64,000 nt of DNA from Mesorhizobium sp. B2-4-15 (GTDB lineage Bacteria > Pseudomonadota > Alphaproteobacteria > Rhizobiales > Rhizobiaceae). The notes beneath the pieces were generated by a model. The model ran no database searches. It saw only the letters and a list, made by a program, of their open reading frames with translations, and was not told the DNA's origin. Location: positions 62,001-126,000 of the forward strand of contig NZ_VFUZ01000016.1 in NCBI RefSeq assembly GCF_006658505.1, written 5' to 3'. Below, piece after piece: positions 8,639 through 19,602 of the stretch. The position numbers and the translations under genes are program-made. Positions within the stretch are counted from its first letter, which is position 1, and the number at the start of each line of letters is the position of its first letter.

Positions 8639-9604
8639 ATGGTCACGGTCCTCGATACGATCGCCAACGCGCCGCGGCTGCGGCATCCCGAGAAGGCGCA
8701 CAAGCCCGACCAGGAGGTGTTGCGCAAGCCCGACTGGATCCGCGTCAAGGCGCCGGTCTCCAAGGGCTATGCCGAGACGCGGGAGATCGTGAAATCCCAC
8801 AAGCTGGTGACCGTCTGCGAAGAGGCCGGTTGCCCGAATATTGGCGAGTGTTGGGAAAAGAAGCACGCCACCTTCATGATCATGGGCGAGATCTGCACGC
8901 GCGCCTGCGCCTTCTGCAACGTCGCCACCGGCATTCCGACCGCGCTCGATCCCGATGAGCCGGCCCGCGTCGCGCATGCCGTCAAGCAGATGGGTCTTAG
9001 CCACGTCGTCATCACCTCGGTCGACCGCGACGACCTCGCCGATGGCGGCGCGCAGCACTTCGCCGATGTTATTCGGGCCATCCGCGCCGCAACGCCATCG
9101 ACCACGATTGAAATCCTGACGCCCGATTTCCTGCGCAAGGACGGCGCGCTGGAGATCGTCGTGGCGGCCAGGCCCGACGTTTTCAATCACAATCTGGAAA
9201 CCGTGCCGTCGAACTATCTGAAGGTCAGGCCGGGCGCCCGCTATTTCCACTCGATCAGGCTGTTGCAGCGGGTCAAGGAACTCGATCCGTCGATCTTCAC
9301 CAAGTCCGGCATCATGGTCGGCCTGGGCGAGGAGCGGAACGAAATCCTGCAGCTGATGGACGATCTGCGTTCGGCCAATGTCGACTTCATGACGATCGGT
9401 CAGTATCTGCAGCCGTCGAAGAAGCACCATCCGGTGATCCGCTTCGTCACGCCGGAGGAGTTCAAGTCCTTTGAGACGATCGGCCGGACCAAGGGTTTTC
9501 TGCTGATGGCGTCGAGCCCGCTGACGCGTTCATCGCACCATGCCGGCGACGATTTCGCCAGGCTGCGCGCGACGCGCGAAGCCCAGCTCGAGAAATCACT
9601 CTAA
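8639..9604 (+). CDS. lipA: Lipoyl synthase
   Basis: A radical-SAM enzyme that inserts two sulfurs into octanoyl groups on lipoyl domains, here the PdhB and PdhC domains encoded upstream. The 321-residue protein has both Fe-S cluster ligands: C60-C65-C71 for the auxiliary (sulfur donor) cluster and C86-x3-C90-x2-C93 for the SAM cluster. The C-terminal RSSHHAG motif carries the conserved serine ligand of the auxiliary cluster. The location after the pdh genes is standard in rhizobia. A palindromic intergenic repeat begins at its stop codon. Confidence 0.97.
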   Translation: MVTVLDTIANAPRLRHPEKAHKPDQEVLRKPDWIRVKAPVSKGYAETREIVKSHKLVTVCEEAGCPNIGECWEKKHATFMIMGEICTRACAFCNVATGIPTALDPDEPARVAHAVKQMGLSHVVITSVDRDDLADGGAQHFADVIRAIRAATPSTTIEILTPDFLRKDGALEIVVAARPDVFNHNLETVPSNYLKVRPGARYFHSIRLLQRVKELDPSIFTKSGIMVGLGEERNEILQLMDDLRSANVDFMTIGQYLQPSKKHHPVIRFVTPEEFKSFETIGRTKGFLLMASSPLTRSSHHAGDDFARLRATREAQLEKSL

Positions 9605-9652
9605 ATGCATGTCGCCCAAAAGTGACCTCGATTTTGGAAGAACGACATGCAT
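9605..9652. repeat. Palindromic intergenic repeat, copy A (lipA-ratA)
   Basis: ATGCATGTCG (9605-9614) and CGACATGCAT (9643-9652) are perfect inverted arms around a 28-nt core. A second version lies at 10179-10225, so ratA is bracketed by two copies. It resembles the RIME-type dispersed palindromes of rhizobial genomes. Confidence 0.7.
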
Positions 9653-9667
9653 GAAAACAACGAATCT

Positions 9668-9709
9668 AAAGCGCGTCGCATGAAGCTGTTTCGACGCGAA
9701 GTGCTCTAG
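9668..9709. repeat. Second palindromic intergenic repeat type
   Basis: CGCGTCG (9672-9678) and CGACGCG (9692-9698) form a stem, with partly matching outer arms AGCGC and GTGCT. It lies directly after copy A and just before ratA. Such modules often occur as mosaics in rhizobia. Confidence 0.5.
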
Positions 9710-9719
9710 AGCCGGTTTC

Positions 9720-10178
9720 ATGCCGAAATTCGAAGCCACCCGCCGCGTCGCCCATACGCCGCAGCAGATGTTCGCGCTGGTCGCCGACATCGAGGCCTAT
9801 CCGCAATTCCTGCCGCTCTGCGAAGCGTTGACGGTGCGCTCGCGCAAGGAGCGTGACGGACGGACCATCCTCGTCGCCGACATGAGCATCGGCTACAAGG
9901 CGATCCGTGAGACCTTCACCACGCAGGTGTTGCTGAAGCCCGACGAGAACGCCATCGACGTGAAGTACATTGACGGCCCGTTCAAATATTTGAGCAATGT
10001 CTGGCGTTTCGAGCCCGATGGCGACGGGTGCGTCGTCCGTTTCTTCATCGATTATGAATTCAAGAGCCGCATTCTGGGCGCGCTGATGGGCACCATGTTC
10101 GACCGTGCCTTCCGCATGTTCGCCGAGGCGTTCGAAAAGCGCGCCGACGTCATCTATGGTGTCACGCCCTCAGCCTGA
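9720..10178 (+). CDS. ratA: RatA/COQ10-family START-domain protein
   Basis: A 152-residue single-domain START/polyketide-cyclase-like protein beginning MPKFEATRRVAHTPQQMF. The family includes mitochondrial COQ10, which binds ubiquinone and aids respiration, and E. coli RatA, described as inhibiting 70S ribosome formation. In alphaproteobacteria a ubiquinone-chaperone role is more plausible, but the sequence cannot decide. The ATG at 9720 is the only sensible start. The gene is flanked on both sides by related palindromic repeats and converges with the cinA-ispDF pair. Confidence 0.88.
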   Translation: MPKFEATRRVAHTPQQMFALVADIEAYPQFLPLCEALTVRSRKERDGRTILVADMSIGYKAIRETFTTQVLLKPDENAIDVKYIDGPFKYLSNVWRFEPDGDGCVVRFFIDYEFKSRILGALMGTMFDRAFRMFAEAFEKRADVIYGVTPSA

Positions 10179-10225
10179 TGCATGTCGCCCAAAGTGCGCA
10201 GCGGTATTGGGAACGGCGACATGCA
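10179..10225. repeat. Palindromic intergenic repeat, copy B (ratA-cinA)
   Basis: TGCATGTCGCC (10179-10189) and GGCGACATGCA (10215-10225) are perfect 11-bp arms. The left arm starts within the ratA stop codon region. It shares the ATGCATGTCGCCCAAA arm with copy A and lies between convergent genes, where it could also end transcription. Confidence 0.7.
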
Positions 10226-10258
10226 CAAAAAACAAGGTACCAAGCGCGCCGTGGCGCT

Positions 10259-10747
10259 TTAATGCCGGCCGAGAGCTTTCAGCCCGAGTTCCAGTGCGTG
10301 CCTGACCGTTTCGCGGCGAATGAAATCGCGGCCCTTGTCGGCAAAGAGCATCCGTTCGGCAGTGACCATCTTGCCGTCCAGGCCGACGCCGAACCACACT
10401 AGGCCGACGGGCTTTTCCACTGAACCACCTCCAGGCCCGGCGATGCCGGTGACTGCCAGGGTTAGCCCGGCGCGCGATCGGGCAAGCGCACCGGCTGCCA
10501 TCTCGACCGCTGTCTCGCGCGATACCGCGCCATGCGCGTCGAGTGTGGCGGCGCGAACACCAAGCATGTCCATCTTGGCTTCATTGGAATAGGTGATGAA
10601 GCCCCGGTCGACCACCGCGGAGGAGCCGGCGATGTCGGTCAGCGCGGCGATGATCATGCCGCCGGTGCAACTTTCCGCCGTCGCCACCATGATGCCGCGC
10701 TCCCGGCAGGCCTCGAACAAGGCGATTGCCAGCTCGCTGTTGCTCAT
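10259..10747 (-). CDS. pncC: CinA C-terminal family nicotinamide-nucleotide amidohydrolase
   Basis: A 162-residue protein corresponding to the stand-alone CinA C-terminal domain, which deamidates NMN to nicotinate mononucleotide for NAD recycling. Conserved features include ATAESCTGGMI near the N-terminus, YSNEAKMDMLGV, and the TGIAGPGGG loop. The start chosen is the ATG at 10747, whose ATGA overlaps the stop of ispDF; longer in-frame starts lie inside ispDF and lack family similarity. The 4-base overlap suggests translational coupling. Confidence 0.92.
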   Translation of the reverse strand: MSNSELAIALFEACRERGIMVATAESCTGGMIIAALTDIAGSSAVVDRGFITYSNEAKMDMLGVRAATLDAHGAVSRETAVEMAAGALARSRAGLTLAVTGIAGPGGGSVEKPVGLVWFGVGLDGKMVTAERMLFADKGRDFIRRETVRHALELGLKALGRH

Positions 10748-11973
10748 TCCGGCACCTCGCCGGGAAACACCACGCTGGCCGTGGCGATCGCCGCAATGCC
10801 CTCTTCGCGGCCGATGAAGCCGAGCTTCTCGTTGGTTGTCGCCTTGATCGAGATGCGGTCGGCGGAAATGCCCAACATCCGTGAAAGGGCTGATGTCATC
10901 GCCTCGCGGTGCGGGCCCACGCGCGGCGCCTCGCAGATCAGCGTGATATCGGCATTGGCGATGCGCCCGCCGCGCTCGCGCACCAGTCTCGCCGCGTGTT
11001 CGACGAATATCCGGGACGCGGCACCTTTCCATTGCGGGTCGGACGGCGGGAAATGCGTGCCGATGTCGCCGGCGCCGCATGTCGCCAGCAGCGCATCGGT
11101 CAGGGCGTGCAACCCGACATCGGCGTCAGAATGGCCCGATAGCTTCTTCTCATGCGGAATGGCGACGCCGCACAGGGTGACGTGGTCGCCGGCTTCGAAG
11201 CTATGGACGTCGTAGCCGTTACCGGTGCGGATGTCGGGAAAGTGTATCGGCACGTTGGAAAGCCTCTGATGCGCCATGGCGATGTCCCGTGCCCATGTGA
11301 GTTTGACATTGTCCGGCGAGCCGGGAATGAGCTTGACTGGAATATGCGCCCATTCGGCGATAGCCGCGTCGTCGGTAAAATCCAGTCTGCCCAGCAGATG
11401 GGCCTTGTTGTGCGCGGCGAGGATTGGCCCGTAGGGGAAACCTTGCGGCGTTTGCGCAGCGTGCAGCCCGCTGCGGGAAACAGTTTCCGCGACCACGCCG
11501 GAGGTTGATTCTCGCTTCAGCGTCTCGGCGACGGGCAGGGCGGGCAAGGCCCCTTCGTGTTCGGTGATGGCGGCGATGGTGCGGTCGATCAATTCCGCGT
11601 CAACGAACGGCCGGACGGCGTCGTGAATCAGAACCTGGCTTGGCGCATGCTCCTTCAGTGCAAGCAACCCGAGCCGGACGGACTCCTGCCTTGTCGGGCC
11701 GCCCATGACGGCTGTGACCCGCCCGGCGGCGGCGCCGGCCGCTTGCCGGAACAGCTCATGATCGTCGGCATGGATGGCGACGACGATCCGGCCCGTTCGG
11801 GGGTGAGCCAGGAACATCTCCAGCGTGTGCGCAATAACGGCGCGCCCGCCGATGCTTTGGTATTGCTTGGGTCCATTGGCCTGCCCGGCACGCGCCCCGC
11901 GGCCGGCGGCGACGATCACCACCCCGACTTCGCCATCCGCCTCCGAAACGTGATTTTCACTTGCGTCCGTCAT
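10744..11973 (-). CDS. ispDF: Bifunctional IspD/IspF isoprenoid enzyme
   Basis: A fusion of 4-diphosphocytidyl-2-C-methylerythritol synthase (residues about 15-240; VIVAAGRGARAG nucleotide-binding loop and PKQY) and 2-C-methylerythritol 2,4-cyclodiphosphate synthase (about 250-409; DVHSF metal site and SGHSDADVGLHAL). It catalyses two non-adjacent MEP-pathway steps, the intervening one being IspE. The fused form is common in alphaproteobacteria. At 409 residues it is full length. It is coupled to pncC downstream and diverges from dusB. Confidence 0.96.
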   Translation of the reverse strand: MTDASENHVSEADGEVGVVIVAAGRGARAGQANGPKQYQSIGGRAVIAHTLEMFLAHPRTGRIVVAIHADDHELFRQAAGAAAGRVTAVMGGPTRQESVRLGLLALKEHAPSQVLIHDAVRPFVDAELIDRTIAAITEHEGALPALPVAETLKRESTSGVVAETVSRSGLHAAQTPQGFPYGPILAAHNKAHLLGRLDFTDDAAIAEWAHIPVKLIPGSPDNVKLTWARDIAMAHQRLSNVPIHFPDIRTGNGYDVHSFEAGDHVTLCGVAIPHEKKLSGHSDADVGLHALTDALLATCGAGDIGTHFPPSDPQWKGAASRIFVEHAARLVRERGGRIANADITLICEAPRVGPHREAMTSALSRMLGISADRISIKATTNEKLGFIGREEGIAAIATASVVFPGEVPE

Positions 11974-12113
11974 GCCGATTGGTCCTAGTCGTGGCCAAGG
12001 CCGAAGGCCAGCATTTTCCCAATTGCGCCTTAACGCGGCATCATTCCGCGTTGCATATCGTGGCGGTTCTGGCTAGTGAATGTGCAGCGAATGGACATGC
12101 TTGGTTTTTGTGC

Positions 12114-13142
12114 ATGGTTAATATGACCAAACTGGCCGCACCTCTCGATATCGGCGGCGTGAGTATCCGCAATCGCGTTTTCCTCGCGCCGATGTCGGGA
12201 ATTACGGATGAGCCCTTCAGGCGCCGTGCCCATGCGCATGGCGCGGGTCTTGTCGTGTCCGAAATGGTGGCCAGCGGCGAGCTCGCCAAGGGCCGGGCGG
12301 GTTTCGACCTGCGCATACGACATTCAGGCTTGCCGGTCCACATGGTGCAGCTTGCCGGCCGCGAGGCGATCCACATGGCCGAAGGCGCGCGTATAGCTGC
12401 CGGTGAGGGCGCCGACATCATCGATATCAACATGGGCTGCCCAGCCAAGAAGGTTACTGGCGGCTATGCCGGCTCGGCGCTGATGCTCGACCTCGACCAT
12501 GCGCTGTCGCTGATCGAAGCCGTGGTCGGAGCGGTCAAGGTGCCGGTGACGGTCAAGATGCGGCTGGGCTGGGACGAAGATGCCCTCAACGCGCCCACGC
12601 TTGCGCGACGCGCCGAACAGGCTGGTGTCAAGATGGTAACGGTGCACGGCCGCACGCGCTGCCAGTTCTATCAGGGCAAGGCCGACTGGCGCGCGATCGC
12701 TCGCGTCAAAGAGGCCGTATCCATTCCGGTGGTCGCCAATGGCGATGTCTGCTCCCCGGCCGAGGCCGTCGCCATTCTAGAGCAATCCGGCGCCGATGCG
12801 GTGATGGTCGGCCGAGCGCATTATGGCGCGCCCTGGATTGCCGGTGGCATCGCAATCGCGGCCGCAGGCGAAAAGGCGACCAACCTGCCGCTGAATCCGG
12901 CGGCATTGGCGGACTATGTCGTCGCGCACTACGAGGACATGCTGGCGCTTTATGGTGTCGAAAGCGGCTTGCGCCAGGCGCGCAAGCATCTGGGCTGGTA
13001 TCTCGATCGCCATGCTGGTGGCGTCGCCGACGACAGCCGCAAAGCGATCCTGACCGCGTTCGAACCGGCCCGCGTCATCGCCCTGCTGCGCGATGTGTTT
13101 TCGCGCGATCCGCAACCCTTGAAGCTGCGGAGCGCCGCATGA
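12114..13142 (+). CDS. dusB: tRNA-dihydrouridine synthase (NifR3 type)
   Basis: An FMN enzyme that reduces uridine to dihydrouridine in tRNA D loops. The protein begins with the typical APLDIGGVSIRNRVFLAPM strand and has the catalytic Cys (about residue 109) in NMGCPAKKV, a KMRLGWD segment, and the VHGRTR motif. Starts at 12114 or 12123 are both possible; the frame is open to 11961 but the extra residues are not family-like. It overlaps ntrB by ATGA. In rhizobia this gene, also called nifR3, heads the ntrBC operon and is usually co-transcribed with it. Confidence 0.94.
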   Translation: MVNMTKLAAPLDIGGVSIRNRVFLAPMSGITDEPFRRRAHAHGAGLVVSEMVASGELAKGRAGFDLRIRHSGLPVHMVQLAGREAIHMAEGARIAAGEGADIIDINMGCPAKKVTGGYAGSALMLDLDHALSLIEAVVGAVKVPVTVKMRLGWDEDALNAPTLARRAEQAGVKMVTVHGRTRCQFYQGKADWRAIARVKEAVSIPVVANGDVCSPAEAVAILEQSGADAVMVGRAHYGAPWIAGGIAIAAAGEKATNLPLNPAALADYVVAHYEDMLALYGVESGLRQARKHLGWYLDRHAGGVADDSRKAILTAFEPARVIALLRDVFSRDPQPLKLRSAA

Positions 13143-14277
13143 ACGCCACCGCTGCCCAGGGAGCTGATAGGACGAATGCCGCTCAGATCGTCCTCAACAC
13201 CATCCGTCGCCCGGTGATCATGATCAGCGAGGAAGGATTCATCACCTTCGCCAACGCCGATGCCGAGGATTTCTTTCGCTCGAGCGCGACCATGCTGGCG
13301 CGCAATACCCTGTCCAAGCTCATTCCCTTCGGCAGCCCATTGCTGACGCTGGTCGACCAGGTGCGCGAGCGGCGGGCTCCAGTCAACGAGTACCGGGTCG
13401 ACGTGTCGTCGCCGCGCCTCGGCATCGAGAAGGTGGTCGATCTCTACGCCGCGCCGGTGCCGGAATTCCCGGGCTCCGTCGTGGTGATGTTTCAGGAACG
13501 GTCGATGGCCGACAAGATCGACCGGCAGATGACGCATCGCGGTGCCGCGCGTTCGGTGACCGGCCTGGCGGCGATGCTGGCGCACGAAATCAAGAACCCG
13601 CTCTCTGGCATCCGAGGCGCCGCCCAGTTGCTGGAACTGTCCGCTTCCGACGAGGACCGCGCGCTGACCCGGCTGATCACCGACGAGACGGACCGCATCG
13701 TGTCGCTGGTCGATCGCATGGAGGTATTTTCCGACGAGCGGCCGATCGACCGCTACCCTGTCAACATCCATGTCGTGCTCGACCATGTGAAGGCGATCGC
13801 CAAGAATGGTTTTGCAAAGAAAATCAAGATTCTCGAGGACTATGATCCATCATTGCCTCCGGTATTCGCCAACCGTGACCAACTCATCCAGGTGTTCCTC
13901 AACCTGATCAAGAATGCCGCCGAGGCGATCGGCAGCGACCCACAGGGCGAGATCGTACTGTCAACCGCCTTCAGGCCAGGTATTCGCGTTTCCGTTCCAG
14001 GCACACAGGACCGCGTGTCGCTGCCGCTGGAGTTCTGCGTGCGCGACAACGGCTCCGGCGTCTCGGAGGATATCCTGCCGATCCTGTTCGATCCCTTCAT
14101 CACCACCAAGCCGAACGGCTCGGGGCTGGGGCTGGCGCTCGTCGCCAAGATCGTCGGCGAGCATGGCGGCATCATCGAATGCGATTCGACCCCGCGCGCG
14201 ACGACCTTCCGCGTCCTGATGCCGGCCTGGAAGGAAACGGCGCATGGCGTCGATCAAGACGCTGAAGGAGACCGCAA

Positions 14278-14281
<4 letters not shown>
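13139..14281 (+). CDS. ntrB: Nitrogen regulation sensor kinase NtrB
   Basis: A soluble histidine kinase/phosphatase that phosphorylates NtrC under nitrogen limitation and is controlled by PII proteins. The 380-residue protein has a PAS domain (about 20-90), phosphoacceptor His149 in AHEIKNPLSG, the N box (NLIKNAAEA), the G1 box DNGSGV and the G2 box GSGLGLAL. There are no membrane segments. It overlaps both neighbours by 4 bases, as expected for a coupled dusB-ntrB-ntrC operon. Confidence 0.97.
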
Positions 14282-15738
<1,457 letters not shown>

Positions 15739-15819
15739 GCGCTGCGACATCGCCTCTTTTCGGGGGACTAAGCGGCGAAAGATTTCCGTCGCTGTCACAC
15801 TTGTTGCATAATCGCCACA

Positions 15820-18150
15820 ATGCATTGCATAGATCGGACGCAATCATTGGCTCTACACGGCGACATGGCCCCCCAGGCACCGACCCTTAACCAACAGCTT
15901 TTCAGTGAACCCGGCGCGCGCGACGGGCGCCGCTTGCTGGCGCTGCCCGGCGTGGTTGCGGTCGTCGGCGCGTTGGTCATGGCTGCCATTTCATTCGCCA
16001 TCCTGGTCGGCGCAACGCCGATCGCGCCTGATGCCAAAACGACCTGGGCGCTGATCGGGCTTAATGCCGCTTTCGTCCTCGTTCTCATCGCGCTGGTCGG
16101 ACGCGAGGTGCATCGCATCCTCATGGCGCGCCGTCATGGCAAGGCGGCCTCGCGACTGCATGTGCGCATCGTCGCCATGTTCGCGCTGGTTGCAGCCATT
16201 CCCGCCATCATGGTGGCGATCATCGCCTCGATCACGCTCGATATCGGCCTCGATCGCTGGTTCGAGATTCGAACCAAGACGATCGTCAATTCCTCGCTGT
16301 CGATCGCCGACGCCTATGTGCAGGAAAACGCCCGCAACCTGCAGGGCACGACATTATCGATGGCTTATGACCTCGATGCGTCCCGCACGTTGTATGGTCT
16401 TGATCGGACTGGTTTTCTCGATCTGATGAACAAGGAATCCGTGGGGCGCGGACTGGCGCATGCCGCGCTGATCAAGCCCGACGGTTCTTTCGTCATGAGC
16501 GCCAAGACCGATGCCGATTTCGCCATGCCGGAACCGCCCGAAGGTGCGGTCAGCAGCGCCAGCGACGGCAAGCCGGTTCTGATCGAACCGCGCACCCGCA
16601 ACATCATGGGCGCCATCGTCAAGTTGCGCGAGATCGAGGGGCTCTATCTCTACACCATCCGCCTTGTCGATCCCGAGGTGATCAAGGCGCGGCAGATCGT
16701 CAGGTCCAACACGGACGAGTATCGCAATCTTGAAGATAACAGGCGCACCTCGCAGGTGGCGTTCGCGCTGCCCTACCTGTCGCTGACGTTGATCATCATC
16801 CTGTCGGCGATCTGGACCGGCATTGCCGTCGCCGACCGTCTTGTGCGCCCCATCCGCCAGCTCATCGGTGCCGCCGACGAGGTCGCGACCGGCAATCTCG
16901 ACGTCGCGGTACCCGTCAGGCCTTCGGACGGCGATGTCGCCTCGCTCGGCGACACGTTCAACAAGATGCTGCTGGAGCTGAAATCGCAGCGCAACGAAAT
17001 CCTGTCGGCAAAGGATCTGATCGACGAGCGGCGGCGCTTTTCAGAGGCCGTGCTCGCGGGCGTCACTGCGGGCGTCATCGGCGTCGATCCCTACGGCATC
17101 ATCACCATCGTCAACCGTTCGGCCGAATCGATGCTGGCCATCTCCGCCAGTGCCGCGCTCGGCCAGAACCTTTCCACCATTTTGCCTCATGTCGGCCGCG
17201 TCTTCGAGATCGGCCGCAAATCCGGCAAGCCGGTCTACCGCGAGCAGGTGACCTTCTATCGCGCCGGCGCCGAGCGGACCTTCAATGTCCAGATCACCAT
17301 CGAGGCTGGCGACGACGGCTCCGAGGAAAAATCCTATGTCGTGACGGTCGACGACATTACCGACCTTGTCCAGGCCCAGCGCTCTTCCGCCTGGGCCGAC
17401 GTGGCGCGCCGCATTGCCCACGAGATCAAGAATCCGCTGACGCCGATCCAGCTATCGGCCGAACGCATCAAGCGGCGCTACGGCAAGGTCATCACCGAGG
17501 ATCGCGAGGTTTTCGACCAGTGTACAGACACGATCATCCGGCAGGTCGAGGACATCGGCCGCATGGTCGATGAATTCTCGGCTTTCGCACGCATGCCCAA
17601 ACCCGAGATGAAGGCCATAGACCTGCGCGAAGCGCTGCGCGAGGCTTCGTTCCTGGTCGAAGTCAGCCGCGCGGACATCACCTTCGAACGGATATTCGGC
17701 AACGAACCGCTCAAGGGCACTTTCGACAGCCGGCTGATGGCGCAAGCCTTCGGCAATGTGATCAAGAACGCCGCCGAGGCAATCGACGGACTGGAACAAA
17801 AGGACGGTTCGCACGGCATAATCCGGATTCAAGCCGGCCGTCAGAATGGCGCAATTCGAATCGACGTCATCGACAATGGCAAGGGCCTGCCGCGCGAGAA
17901 TCGCCAACGGCTGCTCGAGCCTTATATGACCACACGCGAGAAGGGGACCGGGCTTGGTCTCGCTATCGTCAAGAAGATCGTGGAAGACCATGGCGGCAGG
18001 CTGGAACTCCATGATGCGCCCGCGGATTTCCATGGCGGTCGCGGCGCGATGATCAGCATCATCCTGCCGCCTGCGGCCGGCGCGCCACCGCGCGGCGAAA
18101 GCAGAGCGGAACACGAAAGAGAAACTGAAAAGGTCGGTAATGGCGTCTGA
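15820..18150 (+). CDS. ntrY: Membrane sensor kinase NtrY
   Basis: A transmembrane histidine kinase of the NtrYX system, linked to nitrogen, redox and envelope control in alphaproteobacteria. The 776-residue protein has N-terminal membrane segments (about 40-130), a periplasmic region, a further segment near 315-335, HAMP (about 340-390), PAS (about 410-520), phosphoacceptor His534 in AHEIKNPLTP, and a catalytic domain with DNGKGLP and GTGLGLAI. A start at the ATG at 15865 is also possible. It overlaps ntrX by 11 bases. Confidence 0.96.
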   Translation: MHCIDRTQSLALHGDMAPQAPTLNQQLFSEPGARDGRRLLALPGVVAVVGALVMAAISFAILVGATPIAPDAKTTWALIGLNAAFVLVLIALVGREVHRILMARRHGKAASRLHVRIVAMFALVAAIPAIMVAIIASITLDIGLDRWFEIRTKTIVNSSLSIADAYVQENARNLQGTTLSMAYDLDASRTLYGLDRTGFLDLMNKESVGRGLAHAALIKPDGSFVMSAKTDADFAMPEPPEGAVSSASDGKPVLIEPRTRNIMGAIVKLREIEGLYLYTIRLVDPEVIKARQIVRSNTDEYRNLEDNRRTSQVAFALPYLSLTLIIILSAIWTGIAVADRLVRPIRQLIGAADEVATGNLDVAVPVRPSDGDVASLGDTFNKMLLELKSQRNEILSAKDLIDERRRFSEAVLAGVTAGVIGVDPYGIITIVNRSAESMLAISASAALGQNLSTILPHVGRVFEIGRKSGKPVYREQVTFYRAGAERTFNVQITIEAGDDGSEEKSYVVTVDDITDLVQAQRSSAWADVARRIAHEIKNPLTPIQLSAERIKRRYGKVITEDREVFDQCTDTIIRQVEDIGRMVDEFSAFARMPKPEMKAIDLREALREASFLVEVSRADITFERIFGNEPLKGTFDSRLMAQAFGNVIKNAAEAIDGLEQKDGSHGIIRIQAGRQNGAIRIDVIDNGKGLPRENRQRLLEPYMTTREKGTGLGLAIVKKIVEDHGGRLELHDAPADFHGGRGAMISIILPPAAGAPPRGESRAEHERETEKVGNGV

Positions 18151-19501
18151 TATTCTCATCGTCGACGACGAGGAAGACATCCGCGAGCTCGTCGCAGGCA
18201 TCCTGAGCGACGAAGGTCACGAAACCCGTACGGCATTCGATGCCGACAGCGCGCTGGCGGCGATCGCCGATCGGGCGCCGAGGCTGATTTTCCTCGACAT
18301 CTGGCTGCAGGGCTCGCGTCTGGACGGACTGGCCTTGCTCGACGAGATCAAGACCATGCACCCGAACCTGCCGGTGGTGATGATCTCCGGCCACGGCAAC
18401 ATCGAAACAGCGGTCTCCGCCATCCGGCGCGGCGCCTATGACTTCATCGAGAAGCCGTTCAAGGCCGACAGGCTGATCCTTATCGCCGAGCGTGCGCTCG
18501 AGACCTCGAAGTTGCGGCGCGAGGTTTCCGATCTCAAGCAGCGCAGCGGCGAGACCTTCGACCTGATCGGCATGTCATCGGCGATGAGCCAGCTGCGCCA
18601 GACCATCGAGCGCGTCGCGCCGACCAACAGCCGCGTGATGATCGTTGGCCCTTCCGGTTCGGGCAAGGAACTGGCGGCACGCGCCATCCATACGCTGTCG
18701 GCGCGCAAGGGCGCACCGTTCGTGACGCTGAGCGCCGCCAACATCACGCCCGAACGCATGGAGATCGAGCTGTTCGGTACTGAATCGAACGGCACCGAGC
18801 GCAAGGTCGGCGCGCTCGAGGAGGCCCACCGCGGCATTCTCTATATCGACGAAGTGGCCGACATGCCGCGCGAAACGCAGAACAAGATCCTGCGCGTCCT
18901 TGTCGAACAGCAGTTCGAGCGGGTAGGGGGCACCAAACGGGTAAAGGTCGACGTTCGCATCATTTCCTCGACCTCTCAGAACCTGGAAGCGATGATTGCC
19001 GATGGCCGTTTCCGGGAGGATCTTTACCACCGTCTGGCCGTGGTGCCGGTCATGGTGCCGGGACTGGCCGAGCGGCGCGAGGATATTCCCTATCTCGTCG
19101 ACAATTTCATGAAGCAGATCGCCCGCCAGGCCGGCATAAAACCGCGCCGCATCGGCGATGACGCGCTGGCCGTACTGCAGGCGCATAACTGGCCGGGCAA
19201 CGTCCGCCAGTTGCGCAACAATGTCGAGCGCCTGATGATCCTGGCGCGTGGCGACGATGTCGATGCGCCGATCACCGCTGACCTTCTGCCTTCCGAGATC
19301 GGCGATGTCATGCCGCGCACGCCGAATCAGTCCGACCAGCACATCATGGCGCTGCCGCTGCGCGAGGCGCGTGAACAGTTCGAGAAGGACTATCTGATCG
19401 CCCAGATCAACCGGTTTGGCGGCAACATCTCCAAAACCGCCGAATTCATCGGCATGGAACGCTCAGCACTGCATCGCAAGCTGAAGTCGCTGGGCGTCTG
19501 A
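18140..19501 (+). CDS. ntrX: Response regulator NtrX
   Basis: Partner of NtrY. The 453-residue protein has a receiver domain with Asp53 (FLDIWLQG), an AAA+ domain with Walker A GPSGSGKE (from residue 170) and Walker B ILYIDEVADM, and a C-terminal Fis-type helix-turn-helix. The position of the sigma-54-binding GAFTGA loop (about residues 210-225) instead reads GTESNGTERKVGAL, so the loop is missing. It therefore probably does not act as a classical sigma-54 activator and may regulate sigma-70 promoters. It overlaps ntrY, so the two are co-translated. Confidence 0.96.
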   Translation: MASDILIVDDEEDIRELVAGILSDEGHETRTAFDADSALAAIADRAPRLIFLDIWLQGSRLDGLALLDEIKTMHPNLPVVMISGHGNIETAVSAIRRGAYDFIEKPFKADRLILIAERALETSKLRREVSDLKQRSGETFDLIGMSSAMSQLRQTIERVAPTNSRVMIVGPSGSGKELAARAIHTLSARKGAPFVTLSAANITPERMEIELFGTESNGTERKVGALEEAHRGILYIDEVADMPRETQNKILRVLVEQQFERVGGTKRVKVDVRIISSTSQNLEAMIADGRFREDLYHRLAVVPVMVPGLAERREDIPYLVDNFMKQIARQAGIKPRRIGDDALAVLQAHNWPGNVRQLRNNVERLMILARGDDVDAPITADLLPSEIGDVMPRTPNQSDQHIMALPLREAREQFEKDYLIAQINRFGGNISKTAEFIGMERSALHRKLKSLGV

Positions 19502-19602
19502 CACGCGCCTCGTCAAATCAGCCGCGCCTGGGCCAAGCATTTGCCAGTTACGGCAAAGGCGGAATCACATAAGAAAGCCCGAGAGTTTTCCAGGGGTCGC
19601 CG

